The notes beneath the pieces were generated by a model, which was not told where the DNA came from, did not search any database, and worked only from the letters and a program-made list of their open reading frames with translations. Shown piece after piece: positions 1 to 11,867 of a stretch of DNA of 64,000 bases. Source of the DNA: Xylogone sp. PMI_703 (taxonomy: Eukaryota; Ascomycota; Leotiomycetes); assembly GCA_021399445.1 (NCBI GenBank), contig JAJTUQ010000006.1, positions 1,178,001 to 1,242,000 of the forward strand, in the 5' to 3' direction. A program made the position numbers and the translations under genes. Every line of letters starts with the position of its first letter. Positions within the stretch are counted from its first letter, which is position 1.

Positions 1-2700
1 TCAGTGGATCATGGTGCAAGCATTCGGTTCGAATATCGTGAGTACAGATCGTTTAGAGTTTCCATATTCCAAGTCTGACAGAAACCAGGTTGAACCTGGC
101 CAAATGAATGGTATGACAGTGAAGCCGGCTACACCCCCCAAATCTTCTCTGAATGCAAATGCTCCCACGTTTCAGCCAAGTTCGCGAGCAAGGTTAGTCC
201 AATACTAAGCTGAAAAAGTTTGTGTCATTAAACTAACTGATTCCGTAGCTCTCGAGGCGATGGTACGGCAAGGATACCGAATGCTGCAGAAGTTGAAGAT
301 GGTGAAGTTGATGATGCAAGAGTCACTTCTACTGATGCCGCGGCAACAGCCAACCCGACTACAGCTGATGTCGATGTTGTGATGTCTGGATCAAAGGATG
401 AGAAGGGAGGTACTCTGTCTGGAAGAGACACCTCTTCCCGTGGAAATACCCCGAAACCGTCAATACCATCAACGACCGCTGGACCACAATCACGCAATGA
501 TATTAGGGGCTCGGACCGCTCCCATAATCTGCCAAGTCGTCCTGATGCTCCCCTGCCAAGTCGACAGGATCTCGAAAGACATACATCGCATCGTCATGGG
601 GACCGTAGAGATATTAGAGAACCAAGAGCGCAGTCTGACTTAAGTAGAGAAGACAGGCACGGAGGTAGACTTCGAGAGTTCACCTCTAATGGTCGACGCA
701 GTCTAGATGGCCCTCTCCGAGATTCAGGTCGATTGGACAGGCCTCTAGATAGAGAACGGCTTCGTCCGGAACCGCCACCACGTTGGACGCCTGAATCTGC
801 TCGTGAACATGCCGAGCGCGTCACTAATGGGAATCGAATGGCTGACCCAGCAAGTCGTCGAGAAAATGCTATGCTGCCCCCTAGATCATCTGGGACTCCC
901 TCAGATCGCGGGCTTGGTGCTAACTCAGACAGAACGGTACCAATTAATCCGGATCGGTTAGAGCTCATCAACCCGGAGCGTGCCTCACTGATATCAGGGG
1001 ATTCACCGCGCCATCTAAGGGATGATTTTAGGGACAGACCGTCTTCCAGACCTGAGTCTCCAAGGAGATTCCCATCAGATAGAGAGAAGGTGGATCCTAG
1101 ACGTGATGATCGCTCGAATCGATCTTCGGCCACCGACTCCTTCCATTCATCGCGTAGTCGTTATGACGATTCTTTGCCGCCACCAGCAGGGCCTAGAGGA
1201 GATCGATCGACTGATGGCCGATCTGAACGTGGAATCCCGGAACGAGTGCGCGATGTCAGCGCATTTCAGCAAACACCGCCTACTCAAAGATCACTTGATC
1301 CAGACCATGGCCGATTGAATGCTAGCCCACGACCACCTGCTGACCCAAATTTTGGTCGTTTGAACCAAGGTCCTTCCGTTTCAGATATACCCTCAGGTCC
1401 TCGGGATAGATCATCCCGCGGAAATCGCATGTCAGGTGCTTCGCAAAGACGTGATATTCGACCTATGGATCCTCCTCGTCCACCTACGCCCGACAAGCAA
1501 CCACCGACAGGTCCTTCTTCTAACTGGCATTCTCGTAGAGCAACCTCTGGACAGTTTGATACAAGCTCTGCTGCAACACCTTCCACATCAACAGCACCCT
1601 CTACACCGTCCTCCACACCTGTTGTCCATCCTGACAGGCTAAGGCAGCTTGGTGTTCAAGCAGTTCAACCTACGACAACGCCACAGCCTCTAAGTTCACC
1701 AGAAACTGCGGGGATACACCCGGACAGGCTAAAGGCCTTTGGAAATGAGGCGCCTAATCAACCTGGCCCCAATCGCACTAGACCAAGTGCACCGCCCATC
1801 ATTACAGGACCGCCCTCTGGCCCCAAAGTATCGCAATCCAGTCCTGTTACTCCTGGTGCAAATGGTCTCGCAGCCCCTACTGGTCCAGCCTCGGCAACTG
1901 ATCGCGCAGTAAGAGGTGGGAGAAGACAGCTTGCCGGAATCAATAATATGCTGCAACAGGCGGGTCAACAGAATCTGCCCGACCGAGATCGTATAGGGAA
2001 CATTCGAGGCCGCAGTAATAGAATGAATGCAATGGGTCAGCCCGACTCACCAATACATTCAAATGCAGGCCAAGGTCTTCCTATTCCTCCTCCGCCTCCC
2101 CCGCCAGTTAGACTTGAGAATCGTGATCTTGGAACAGACTTAGTCAATCCGCAGCGTGCCGATTTAATTACAGGTGTAAAACCTACCCCCGAAGAGCGTG
2201 GCTATGGAGATCGGGATCGACAAGGACGACGCGATAGGTCCGGACGTCATAGTAGAAGAACCTCCAGGTCGAGGAGTCAGGACAGGGGCCGCGAAGCTAA
2301 AGTAGGCGCTGTAGATGACGAGCGTGGTCCGAGACCAGATCATCGTGATCGAAGAACAAGAGATCCGGAAAGAGAAAGATACCCAAGAGCAGAGGCCGTA
2401 GGAGGGCGCGATGCTACCGGTGGCAGAGACGGTAGAGAAGGGGGAAAGGAGCGAGACAGGGAGAGGGATTCAACGAGGCGGGACGGAAGAGAACGAGATC
2501 CTACCAGAGAGGTGCATGAAGCAAGCTGGGGGCAAGCTGGGGAGAGAGGTGGCGGTGGTCGTAACAGGGACATGAGGGCAGAGGGCAGAACTAATGAGAG
2601 GAGGGAAAGCCGTGGGTCCAGAGATGACGGCGGAAGAAAAAGACGAAGTGAGGAGCCCTCAATGGATGGGAGGGGCCACGAAAAGAGAGCGAGGAGGTGA
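1..2700 (+). CDS. THO2: THO complex subunit 2-like protein, C-terminal part (5' end outside window)
   Basis: Partial gene, join(1..192, 249..2700); the frame is open from base 2 and runs in from the left edge. The 56-bp intron has donor GTTAGT, branch ACTAAC and acceptor GTAG, and splicing keeps one frame. The product is a long disordered tail rich in Arg, Asp, Ser and Pro, ending in RD/RE/RS dipeptide runs. It carries repeated short motifs such as NPDRLELI, NPERASLI, HPDRLRQL, HPDRLKAF and NPQRADLI. This composition and these motifs are what I recall from the C-terminal tail of fungal THO2, a scaffold of the nuclear THO/TREX complex that couples transcription to mRNA export and binds nucleic acid through its tail. 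No folded THO2 domain is visible because it would lie upstream. Another RS-like nuclear protein remains possible. Several antisense frames here are shadows of the biased composition. Confidence 0.62.
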
Positions 2701-4608
2701 TGCACTCATATCCAACCGATTTCATTGAGTTTCAGGGAAGCGTATCTGTACCATCATGAGAGTTTGAGCCCTGCGTTTTCTGCATGGATACGGCGTTCCA
2801 ACAATGGGGCTGCATAATTCGTAGCTGCGGGGTAGGAAGAAATGCAACTTTAATACTAGGCTGGCTTTATCCTCTTTATACGAATCGAATGACAATGTTT
2901 CCGGTATATATTTATATAATTTCTCTACAACGCATTCAGCCGTTCCAACACCTCCTGTTGTTGTGCGACACTGGATGGAGATCCTGGTTGACAGTCGACA
3001 GTATGTAGGGGAGAGACGGTCTGTGTATAATCATCTGGAACGGGAGGGTGAAAACCTGGACGCAACATCTGGAAAAATTTCTAACCTAGATAAATCTCCA
3101 AGGTCCCCCATATTAGGTTTCTAGTCTGAACAACTTATACGCATATGCTATTAGCCAGTGTGACAGTAGTAACGGATCAATTGTTATCAACGGGTTACCG
3201 TTTGATTCCGAGTTGCCCTGCCCTCCTGCAGCCGCAGAGAGTATTGCCAGAGCCCAAGTCTAAGATACTTCACCTACATAAAGATCTTGCGATGCAGTCC
3301 GAATACATATATTCGATGAGTGTTCAGTCTTGATAGAGACCATATCTGCCTAATGCCTCCCTTCCGGATGCTCCATGCTCTGTTTGACTGACAGCTCACC
3401 CCTTTTTGGCTAGCGCACAGCAAAGCGTACTGTTCTGTTTGCGGCATAGCGCCGTGGCCAAGTTGCTGAGCTTACCACGTACGGTACTTCCTGTGATTTA
3501 GCGCAACTTTAACTTGATTAAAGTTGCTCCGCAGATGTCGCTAAGATGGCGCAAGCAGTCAGCCATGCGCGCTAACCCTGTTTGGAAATCCATAGACCAC
3601 CGCCGTCGTTGCTCCATCTGCAGGTGGCAGCGTGGCAGCATAGCGCCGTGTTTCCTACTCCCACTCAAGTGCAGCTGGTTGGAATTCGTCTGGGGAGCTT
3701 GTGGTGTTTCTCTTGCGCCTATTCTATTGAAAAAGATAACTCTGTTCTTCGGTTTTTGTATCATCCATATATCATTGGTCGCCTCATACAGAGAGATGCT
3801 ATCTGCTCTGTAGTCTCTTGTTTCTCGCCCTTTTTTGAACTAAACACGTAGCAATAGATAACTATATCAAATTAATGTAGATGTAAATTAGCTACTTAGA
3901 AGGATAGCTCGTAAAATACTTTGGCAAGGTTGGACTCGCGGTATTTCCCCAAAGGCACGTACACGACATGGATAGAGTCAGCAAATCTTGAGAGAGTAAG
4001 GAGTTTAACAAGCCATGCTACTATGTGGCAGTCCTAGGAAGATTTATTGAAGAAGGAAGTTCTCGGGAGAAAGCCCCGTAAGCATGGCGTACTCTAGAAC
4101 TAGAAACTGCAGTGGTCAGCGTTTCTGACTTGGCTGCCATGTTGTGATAACTAAGAGCATTGGGATGGTCAGATGCTGAGGGAGGAAACGTTTATATAGA
4201 ATCCTGTTGCCATTCCCCGTATGGCACTATACCTCTGGAGCACGTGCTGCCTGCTTTGGCACCAAGAGGCGGCGGTAGTAAGGAGCAAACAACCGACTCG
4301 CTTCCACAACTTCCCTCGCTCCATCCACAAAGTACCATCCATCACAAACCACTTGGTCAACATCAACGAAATTTCTAGAACACGTTGTGGTTTTCATCTT
4401 ACACCTTTAGAGAAGTTAATCTATACAAAGGGTAAATTTCTTTCCTTTTTTCACCTTCTCTTCTTCATCATACCCCTCCTCTCAAGCACTAGGATTATAT
4501 TTGCAATATATTTCAGACGCGTTCAACACACATTTCCACTAAAACGCGCGTATTTTCAACTATTGCTAACCTACTGTATCCCTCAGTTTTCAGCTCTAAG
4601 CTAACACC
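2701..4608. other. Intergenic region between THO2-like gene and DEAD-box helicase
   Basis: About 1.9 kb without a supported gene. It should hold the 3' end of the THO2-like transcript and the helicase promoter. A pyrimidine-rich tract at about 4437-4490 precedes the helicase start and resembles the CT-rich leaders of strongly expressed fungal genes. One CACGTG lies at 4241-4246. A small repeat structure at 3444-3650 is listed separately. The short ORFs present have no recognisable protein signature. Confidence 0.6.
3444..3650. repeat. Direct repeat pair enclosing a short inverted repeat
   Basis: The 13-mer GCATAGCGCCGTG occurs at 3444-3456 and again at 3638-3650; allowing one mismatch the match extends to 16 bp. 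Between the copies is a perfect 10-bp inverted repeat, GCAACTTTAA at 3503-3512 and its complement at 3518-3527, with a 5-base loop. The octamer GTTGCTCC also occurs twice (about 3523 and 3608). It may be a degenerate small element or chance. No transposase or clear terminal repeats are seen. Confidence 0.4.
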
Positions 4609-6763
4609 ATGTCCGCCTGGGACACGCAGGGCATGGCTTCGGCCTTGTCTGATCCAGGCCAAGATGGCTCAACATCCGCAGCTGTTTCTGCTGTCGAAGT
4701 ACCAACCGCAACTAAAACTCCTCAAGAGCATGGTTGGATTGAGAAGACCGCCTACGACTATAATAAATACAACCAGACTAACCGCGAGCTTGCCCAGGCT
4801 CCTGAGGGAGCTGGTGGTGAGGATGGCCAATCTCCTGCAGAAGAGGTCCTCACTGAGGCTGTTGGAGGCCTTGCTCCCAACGATTGGGCATCCAACGGTG
4901 CTAAGTATGAGTGGGATGACTCCTTTGGAGACGTCGGTCCCCGCTTTCCAGAATTGGAGAAGCAGCTGTTTGGAACAGAGAATCACGTCAAGACAGGCAT
5001 CCAATTCGAGAAGTACGTATAAGTGCTCTAGATCATGACTGTAAAGTTGAACTGACTCCCCCCCTTTTTTTAGCCTGGCTCAGATCAATGTCACCCAGGA
5101 AGGTACTATTCGAATCCAACCGGTCCTCAGGTTCGAGGATGCCGGACTACACCCTGTGATGTTGGAAAACGTCAAGCTTGCAGGCTATACTGTTCCAACT
5201 CCTGTTCAAGCGTATTGTCTTCCAGCAATCAAGCTTGGACACGACATCATTGCATGTGCTCAGACAGGTACCTACCTTTGATGGACTCTTAATGGCAGAC
5301 ATGCTAATAATATATAGGCTCTGGTAAAACTGCCGCTTTTCTCATTCCAACTCTTTCCAAGTTAATGGGAAAGGCCAAGAAGCTTGCTGCCCCTCGTCCC
5401 AATCCGGCCACATTCCAGCCAGGTGTCACCCCACCAGTAAAGGCGGAGCCACTCATTCTTGTTGTTTGCCCAAGCCGTGAGCTTGCCACTCAAATCTTCG
5501 ACGAGGCTCGCCGATTCTGTTATCGTACCATGCTTCGGCCATGCGTCGTATATGGTGGTGGACCATTGGCGGATCAGGTCTTCCAGCTGCAAAAAGGCTG
5601 TGATGTCCTCATTGCAACTCCCGGTCGTCTTATCGACTTTATAAATCGTCCCCATATGCTCACTCTCAAGCGGCTCAAGTATATGATCATTGACGAAGCG
5701 GATGAAATGCTGCACTCTGACTGGGAGACCGAACTGAAGCAAATCATGGAGGGTGGTGGTAAGTGGTTCTTCTGTGTATATAGTCATCCTATCCTAACGC
5801 ATACTTAGACCAGGAAGAGGGAAACATCACTTACATGATGTTTTCCGCAACCTTTCCCAAGCAGGCTCGCCAGCTTGCGAGAGAGCATCTCGCTCATGAT
5901 CTGGTCCGGATCCGCGTTGGTCGTGCTGGTAGCTCCCACATCAATATTAAGCAAAATGTTTATTATATTGAGCAATCTGAGAAGAAAAAGGCTCTTTATG
6001 ACCTTTTACTTTCCACTCCACCAGCTCGCACCATGGTCTTCGTCAACAGCAAGCGCACCGCTGATGAGGTTGATGATTTCTTGTTCAACAACGATCTGCC
6101 CTGTACCTCGATCCACAGTGACCGTACTCAGCGGGAGCGTGAGGATTCTATCCGTGCTTTTCGTAGCGGAAAGTCTCCAATCTTGATCGCGACGGGAGTC
6201 TCAGCTCGTGGTCTTGATATCGCTAATGTTATGCATATCATCAACTATGACCTTCCATCTTCTCAGTATGGAGGCATTAATGAATACATTCATCGAATCG
6301 GTAAGTGTATCCGAATCATCGAACCGTATTATAATTATTAACTTAAGCAGGTCGTACCGGACGTATAGGAAACGTTGGCGTTGCGTCCTCCTTCTATAAC
6401 GACAAAGATGCCGACATTGCCGAAGTCCTTGTCAAAACCCTATTGGAAACCAAGCAGGCAATTCCAGACTTTCTGGAGCAATACATTCCTGAGGGTTTTA
6501 CTCCTGATGGACAAGGTAAGTTGGAGGAACTCAACTTCGAAGACGAATCAGACCCCGAGGAAGAGGAAGGAGATGGCGGCCATGATCCCAAATCTGGAGA
6601 CGTAGCTGCATGGGGCGCTGAGACTTCGCAAGCTCAGGGAGACCAGGCAGGCCTCGCTGCTGCTCCGGCAAGCAGTGATGCTTGGGGAACAACAGCATCT
6701 GCTGCCGCGCCCGCTACCGACGCTGCCGGCGACGCCTGGGGTGGCGGGGGTGGATCGCGGTGA
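4609..6763 (+). CDS. DEAD-box ATP-dependent RNA helicase, DED1/DDX3-vasa-like
   Basis: Five exons, join(4609..5012, 5074..5267, 5318..5758, 5809..6300, 6351..6763), 647 residues, all GT-AG introns of 50-61 bp. The start ATG sits in a CACCATG context. Superfamily 2 motifs are intact: Q motif GYTVPTPVQ (about 172-180), Walker A AQTGSGKT (197-204), PSREL (251-255), TPGR (300-303), DEAD (325-328), SAT (359-361), ARGLD, and HRIGRTGR (508-515). The family unwinds short RNA duplexes and remodels RNPs; Ded1/DDX3 members act in translation initiation. The flanks are acidic or Ala/Trp/Gly-rich (DAWG repeats at the C-terminus) and no RGG boxes are seen, so this is probably a Ded1-like paralogue rather than the core Ded1 orthologue. 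The N-terminal 135 residues are low in recognisable motifs. Confidence 0.9.
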
Positions 6764-7381
6764 GCGTAACACGCCAACGGTGTTCCTGAACCGTCTTCAT
6801 TTCTGTTCTAGAACACAGGCTATTACCTCCTGAACTACGGAGTATGGTCGCTCGTCATTGACGCCTTCTGAATCTTCAGTGGATCATAACCCATGTAGCG
6901 AGAGCAACTCAGATACAAAATAAATCGCTCTTCAATTGAGTTTTCTGTAACGTTCTTCTCGCAACTTTGATATCGTGTAAACCCATCTGAGCCATAGGTA
7001 ATGCCAGTTATATATAGAGTACAAAATTTCCCATGATTACAAGCGAAATATTCTTTCAATACGATACTTGCTCGCTTTCTACTTACTTCACCACTACAAC
7101 CTGTTGCTGGGAAAAAGACATTGCCTAGCGCCAGCCGGGTGACGGGTAAATCCTCGGGCCAGGCCGGCAGTTCCCAAGTGCCCCTCATTATTGCCCCTCA
7201 AACTGCGTCTCCTTCACGGCTTCGTCTCTCGGCATTGCAGTTGCCTTATCCGGCAACATGCTATGTAAGCTAGGGATACTCCATATATGCTATTCATTAC
7301 TGTTCCGAACATAGTGACAAGATAACTATAGGGGCAAGCTCTAGTGTCTTTACCAGATTCCAAGAAGAGCATCTTCAGAGC
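6764..7381. other. Intergenic region upstream of quinate dehydrogenase gene
   Basis: A 618-bp spacer holding the helicase 3' end and the qa-3 promoter. It contains a GGGTAA word at 7144-7149 and a TTATCC word at 7246-7251. These match the two halves of the QA-1F palindrome (GGRTAA-N4-TTATCC) but are about 100 bp apart, so no full site is present. No gene seen. Confidence 0.5.
7241..7256. promoter_or_regulatory. Candidate regulator site: inverted repeat TTGCC-TTATCC-GGCAA
   Basis: A 16-bp imperfectly symmetric sequence lies 126 bp before the qa-3 start codon: TTGCC, then TTATCC, then GGCAA. The arms are inverted repeats and the spacer equals one half of the QA-1F consensus. Zn2Cys6 dimers often bind inverted triplets or short palindromes. 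Binding here is inferred from position and symmetry only. Confidence 0.3.
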
Positions 7382-8374
7382 ATGTCTGCTCACCTGAATC
7401 AATCAATGCAGTCAAGTATGCCCAGCGCTTCTAGTAAGCTACCGATAACGGTACCACCAATACCATCTATAGAAAACCTTGATCGAGTATGTTATTTCTT
7501 TGGCTACCCAATCTCACATTCCCTATCACCGGCATTCCACGCAGCCTTGTTTTCAAGTTTAAATCTCAACTACCAACAACTGCCTTATGAGAGCGAGTCC
7601 ATCGAGCCATGTATGGCTCTCACTAAGGATCCCAAGTTTCTCGGTGCATCAATAACAATGCCACTTAAACTTGCCATAATTCCATATCTGGACAGGCTTA
7701 CCCCTGAAGGCGAGGCTATTGGCGCTATCAACACGATATATTGGCAAACCTTGTCAACTGGGGAACGACTGCTCTGCGGAACGAATTCTGACTGTGTGGG
7801 AATCCGAGAAGCGGTTAAACAGAACGTTGACCATCTAGAAGTCTTGCAGATGAAAGGCAAACCCGGATTGGTAATTGGTGGCGGAGGAACCTGTAGGACT
7901 GCTATCTATGCTTTAAAACACTTCTTTGGTTGCTCAGAAATATACCTGGTAAACCGAGATAAGTCGGAAGTAGATGCTGTAGTTACAGAATGGAAAAGCA
8001 AGGGAATGGCAGATGGCCTGAGATATATATCGTCCGTTGCTGAAGTGAAAGGCTTAGAACCGCCGAAGATTATTATAAGTGCCATACCAAACATAACTCC
8101 TCGGACCGATGAAGAAATTGCTACTAGGCATGTCATCGAAGCCATACTAGATATGCCAGAGAAAGGTGTGCTATTGGAAATGTGTTATCATCCAGTGCTG
8201 AACACCGAGATCACTGTGATTGCGCGGTCATCTGGATGGCGGGTCATTCCGGGAACTGAGGCGATGATATGGCAAGGGTTTGAACAAGGTAGAATCTGGC
8301 TGGAGACGGATCTGACTTCCCAAACAATTGATTATGTGAAGGATACTATTCGATCTATCATAGATAGGTTCTAA
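7382..8374 (+). CDS. qa-3: Quinate/shikimate dehydrogenase (qa-3/qutB type)
   Basis: Single exon, 330 residues, close to the roughly 320-330 of fungal quinate dehydrogenases. The shikimate dehydrogenase fold is clear: substrate motif SHSLSP at about residues 43-48, catalytic Lys in GASITMPLK, partner Asp in GTNSDCVG, and an NAD(P)-binding glycine loop VIGGGGTCRTA. The enzyme oxidises quinate to 3-dehydroquinate (and shikimate to 3-dehydroshikimate), usually with NAD+, as the first step of quinate catabolism in the cytosol. Biosynthetic shikimate dehydrogenase in fungi is part of pentafunctional AROM, so a stand-alone copy beside quinate regulators points to the catabolic enzyme. The next gene, the activator, is convergent. 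The substrate NSD motif replaces the common NTD, a small deviation. Confidence 0.85.
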   Translation: MSAHLNQSMQSSMPSASSKLPITVPPIPSIENLDRVCYFFGYPISHSLSPAFHAALFSSLNLNYQQLPYESESIEPCMALTKDPKFLGASITMPLKLAIIPYLDRLTPEGEAIGAINTIYWQTLSTGERLLCGTNSDCVGIREAVKQNVDHLEVLQMKGKPGLVIGGGGTCRTAIYALKHFFGCSEIYLVNRDKSEVDAVVTEWKSKGMADGLRYISSVAEVKGLEPPKIIISAIPNITPRTDEEIATRHVIEAILDMPEKGVLLEMCYHPVLNTEITVIARSSGWRVIPGTEAMIWQGFEQGRIWLETDLTSQTIDYVKDTIRSIIDRF

Positions 8375-9035
8375 AAACTAAGAGAGCCATTGTAAATTGA
8401 GTTTGCGGACATGCAGGCTGCCCGTCCTCTGGATATATATCTATATCAGCTTCTACGTTGCCGTTAGGCCTCTTGTCTTCCCCTGGCTGAGAGATAGAGG
8501 TTGACACTTATTAGTCCCATCACTGCTAGGGTTTTCAGATTTCCAGAAAGAATATATACATCTTCAAGGGTGCATTTTCAATCTTGGTATTAGATTGAGG
8601 AGACGTCATCAGCATATATACTGATTTCTACAGATCCAGTCGTCAAACGTCCCGATATATATCTCCATCCTGCTTTATTAAGCTTGTACACATACGATCT
8701 AGCTGGTTAGTAGCATTGGGCTGCAGATCTGGCATATTGGAGTATAATCAGTATTAACAGGATACTCTACAAGTCCTATACACGATCCGGAACTCACCAT
8801 GGGATTCTCTGGAGTAATCTGTAGCATCGCCAACCTCATGATATAAATGTTCCCGCCTCATACGGAGACTTATATATACAGAAATAATATAGCTACTTTG
8901 AACATATATATATGGATAGTCATCATGCCTTTGCCTGAAAACCATGAATTATCCAACTGACAACTGGAGCCCTTAATCTAAAACCTGGGGAGATAGTAGA
9001 CTATAACTCAAGATAACTCATCCTGGAAAAGGGTA
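8375..9035. other. Convergent intergenic region, qa-3 / qa-1F 3' ends
   Basis: A 661-bp AT-rich spacer with many ATATAT runs between two converging genes. It presumably contains both polyadenylation regions. No coding signature seen. Confidence 0.55.
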
Positions 9036-11867
9036 TCATGTGTTACTTCTCCCTCGTGCGCCCAACGCCTGTAGAAGCTGTCCTGCTTCCAGCGCCTCAT
9101 TCTCATCGGTAGAATGTAGTGCACTAAAGCTGTTCCTTCCTGTCTCATTAGATGGCATTCGCCTATCAAGTTGATTATTTTGTGGCTCGTTTGCAAGAAG
9201 TTGTCGGAAAAGTGTATTTGGATACAGCGGATCCGGCTCTCTACAAAAAGCATAGAAGTCTTGATTCATATTATCCGCGTTTGTGAAACCGAGATTAACA
9301 AGACTTTGGTCCCAATTATCAGTCCCTTAAAATGATTAGCTGGATACACCCAAGGAGATCATCTAGATTCACTTACACTGCATAGCATCAAGGGCGGCAA
9401 ACTCATTGAACATTGACTCGTTGTCAACTTCGGCTCCTTTCTGGATGGTGCTTTGGGCTGAGACCGAAGGTTGCCGGGGATTTTCAGTAGGGGTGCTGGT
9501 TTTGAGGGGCACCTGGCTTCGGTTTGCCATGGACCATATTTCCTGAACATTGGGGATTTCTGCAATGAATGGGGACGCTTGACCCTTTTGACTATCAAAG
9601 GGAGTGGAGGAGCCAGGCGATAATGCCATTGACTGTTTCCTCTCTGAAGTAGGTTGCCCTGCTATAACTGGCGGCTGGTTATGGGTCGTTATTGACTCGG
9701 CTGGTCGAGCTGATTTAGGAGGGGTAGCTGTAGTATGTTGGAATTGATTCCATGGCGACATAGCACCGTAATTCCTTGAACTGCTTTGAGTAATTTGTGA
9801 TTGTGGCGTATCAGCAGCTTGACTTAATCCACCACTGATGAGCTCAAATGCTACCTCACTCTCTCTTCGACCTTGTGACTTGGGCTGGTATGAGCAAGAA
9901 GATTTCAGTAATCCGAAGGCGGGCCAAGAAGGATCCATCGCGTCCAGACAGTTATCTAAATCTTGCTTCCAGTCATCCAAGGCTATGTGAGTATTCTCGA
10001 TACTGCCTCTAACAGCGTCGACAACATCATATGCTGTCTTCATGAAATACTCAAAAGTAGGAGGTTTCATTGCGGACCCATAAGCCTCTGTGCTTCTAAC
10101 TAGAAGATCACTGATGCCCCTGGCTGAGTTTACACATGGCTCTAAATTAGAGCCTACCTTACTTTGATGATGTGAAAGTAGCTGTGATGTAGCCAAAGCA
10201 TTAAAGTACGTCATACGTAAATGATAGTGATGAGGAAATAGTATCGGAGTTCGTGGATCTCCCGTTGCTTGAACTTCATTGCGAAAAGGGGGAGATTGAT
10301 ATAGGTCTAGCTTTTTGAGCCTTTCCGTAATTTCCAAAGCGACCTGAGGATTCCGAGATCGCTTAGAGGAGCAGATACAATCATTGAGAAACTGAAGAAC
10401 CTTAAGCAATCGATTAAAGGTGCTTAGAATGGTCCCAGGCCCTCGTATTGTATTCCAAGAATTGGCCCGAATGTTAAGGCAGTCCGTCCATGGATCCCAC
10501 TCCTCTAGGCCGTCCTCGTCCACATAGCCAACCTGGTTAACGCTGCTGGATGTGAGATGCGGAGGTCGAGCAAGTCGAGCAGATATTATAGTATCTAGAA
10601 CAAAACATCCTAGGAAAACATTCTTGCCCCGTGTTTCCGATCTTGAGTTTTGTGATCCTCGATGATCCAGGCCAAGATCTAATGAAATCCGAACTGCCTG
10701 CCCAATTAAATACCATGCTGCACTCAATCGACCTAGTCCCATATTTGTAAGGCTTAAAATTAGGAGAGCTTGGATGTGTCCAACTTCATATGAGCCTAGC
10801 TCATCAGGGATCAAGAGCTTTGCCTGAGCATACATCTCATCTACAACGGATTGTCTTTCGGAAGCTGTATCCGCTCCAGGAGCTATAATTACCCCAAAGC
10901 TCTGGTATTTAGCATAAGTCAAAGCGGCAAATAAAGCAGCCATATCTCCAGCACTCAAGTTAGATGGATCGGCGCTATGTTGAGAATACTGGTGGGACGT
11001 CCTTAATAAATGGTGTTTTTCGACAATAGGCAGCCAGCAGTGGGTATACGAAAAGTATATATCTAGCAATTGCCATGTATCTGAAGGCAAAACTGGATAT
11101 GTGGAACCTTGAGCGATACCATTGCTGTTCACTCCATTTGTGCGGACAACAGGTTGATTCTGTATTCCCTGCTGGATTCGATCTGCTTCGTTAGGTGCCA
11201 GTGGAGAGATTGGTTGAGACTTGCTCAACCGCCTCGCATCCTGCTCTTTTGGAACAAGGGAACTGATGATATGCGCCCCGCTGTCCGTAGTTGAGTACTG
11301 CACGCCTATTCTGGTTTCGCCAATGGCCAACCTCTTCTCGGCTTGACTCTCTTCTGGGTCAGCCCGTTTCCGTTTTGTAGCATCTGCACCGGAATCAAGC
11401 ACGGGAAGTAATCTTTCCAATTCGCGAGAGATTTGAGATTTTCTCCACCCATCAACCAAGTTTTCAGATTGGCCATCATCATTCCAAATGCGAACGAGGG
11501 TTCCTTCGTCACCGGTCAAGATTAGCAGGATTGAATCCTCGACACCCTTTACCTCTCGGAGAGTCAGACCCCAGAGCTTTTCCATTCCGCGGACATAGCC
11601 TTCAGGAAGGCCACGCTTCTTGACATTGGCCTCATAGGTGCAGTCGCGTCCATGAGTAGCACAATTAGAGCAGACAGGCTTCTGGCCGTCACATTTATCC
11701 TTGCGAGTTCGACACTTATCACAAGCCTGTGATACCCGTTTCCTTGGACCCTGTCTCTTTCGATTATTCGAAAATAATGCATCGTCGGCCTTCGAGTCCT
11801 CTCCCTTCGCTACAATTGCCTCGTCCGCTCTTTCTCCATCCTCTGAATTCTGCCGGCCGTCCATCAT
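9036..11867 (-). CDS. qa-1F: Quinic acid utilization activator, Zn2Cys6 transcription factor
   Basis: Two exons, complement(join(9036..9325, 9377..11867)), 926 residues. The 51-bp intron (donor GTAAGT) is needed to reach the family's C-terminal end, which reads AMQWTDNWDQSLVNLGF across the junction. A binuclear zinc cluster has Cys at residues 49, 52, 59, 66, 69 and 76, followed by the QA-1F/QUTA hallmark KKRGLPEGYVRGMEKLWGL. A fungal-specific transcription factor middle domain lies at roughly 270-560. The family activates all quinate-pathway genes in the presence of quinate and autoregulates. It is somewhat longer than the N. crassa and Aspergillus proteins (about 820 residues), the extra length falling in disordered Ser/Pro/Gln-rich C-terminal segments. 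It is divergent from the repressor gene. Confidence 0.9.

Noticed and set aside
594..1616. Long minus-strand ORFs within the THO2-like gene
   Set aside because: Antisense shadows of Arg/Ser/Asp-rich coding sequence; the plus frame has splice support and motif repeats.
5362..5787. 141-codon minus-strand ORF in the helicase gene
   Set aside because: Antisense shadow of helicase exon 3, which carries the conserved motifs.
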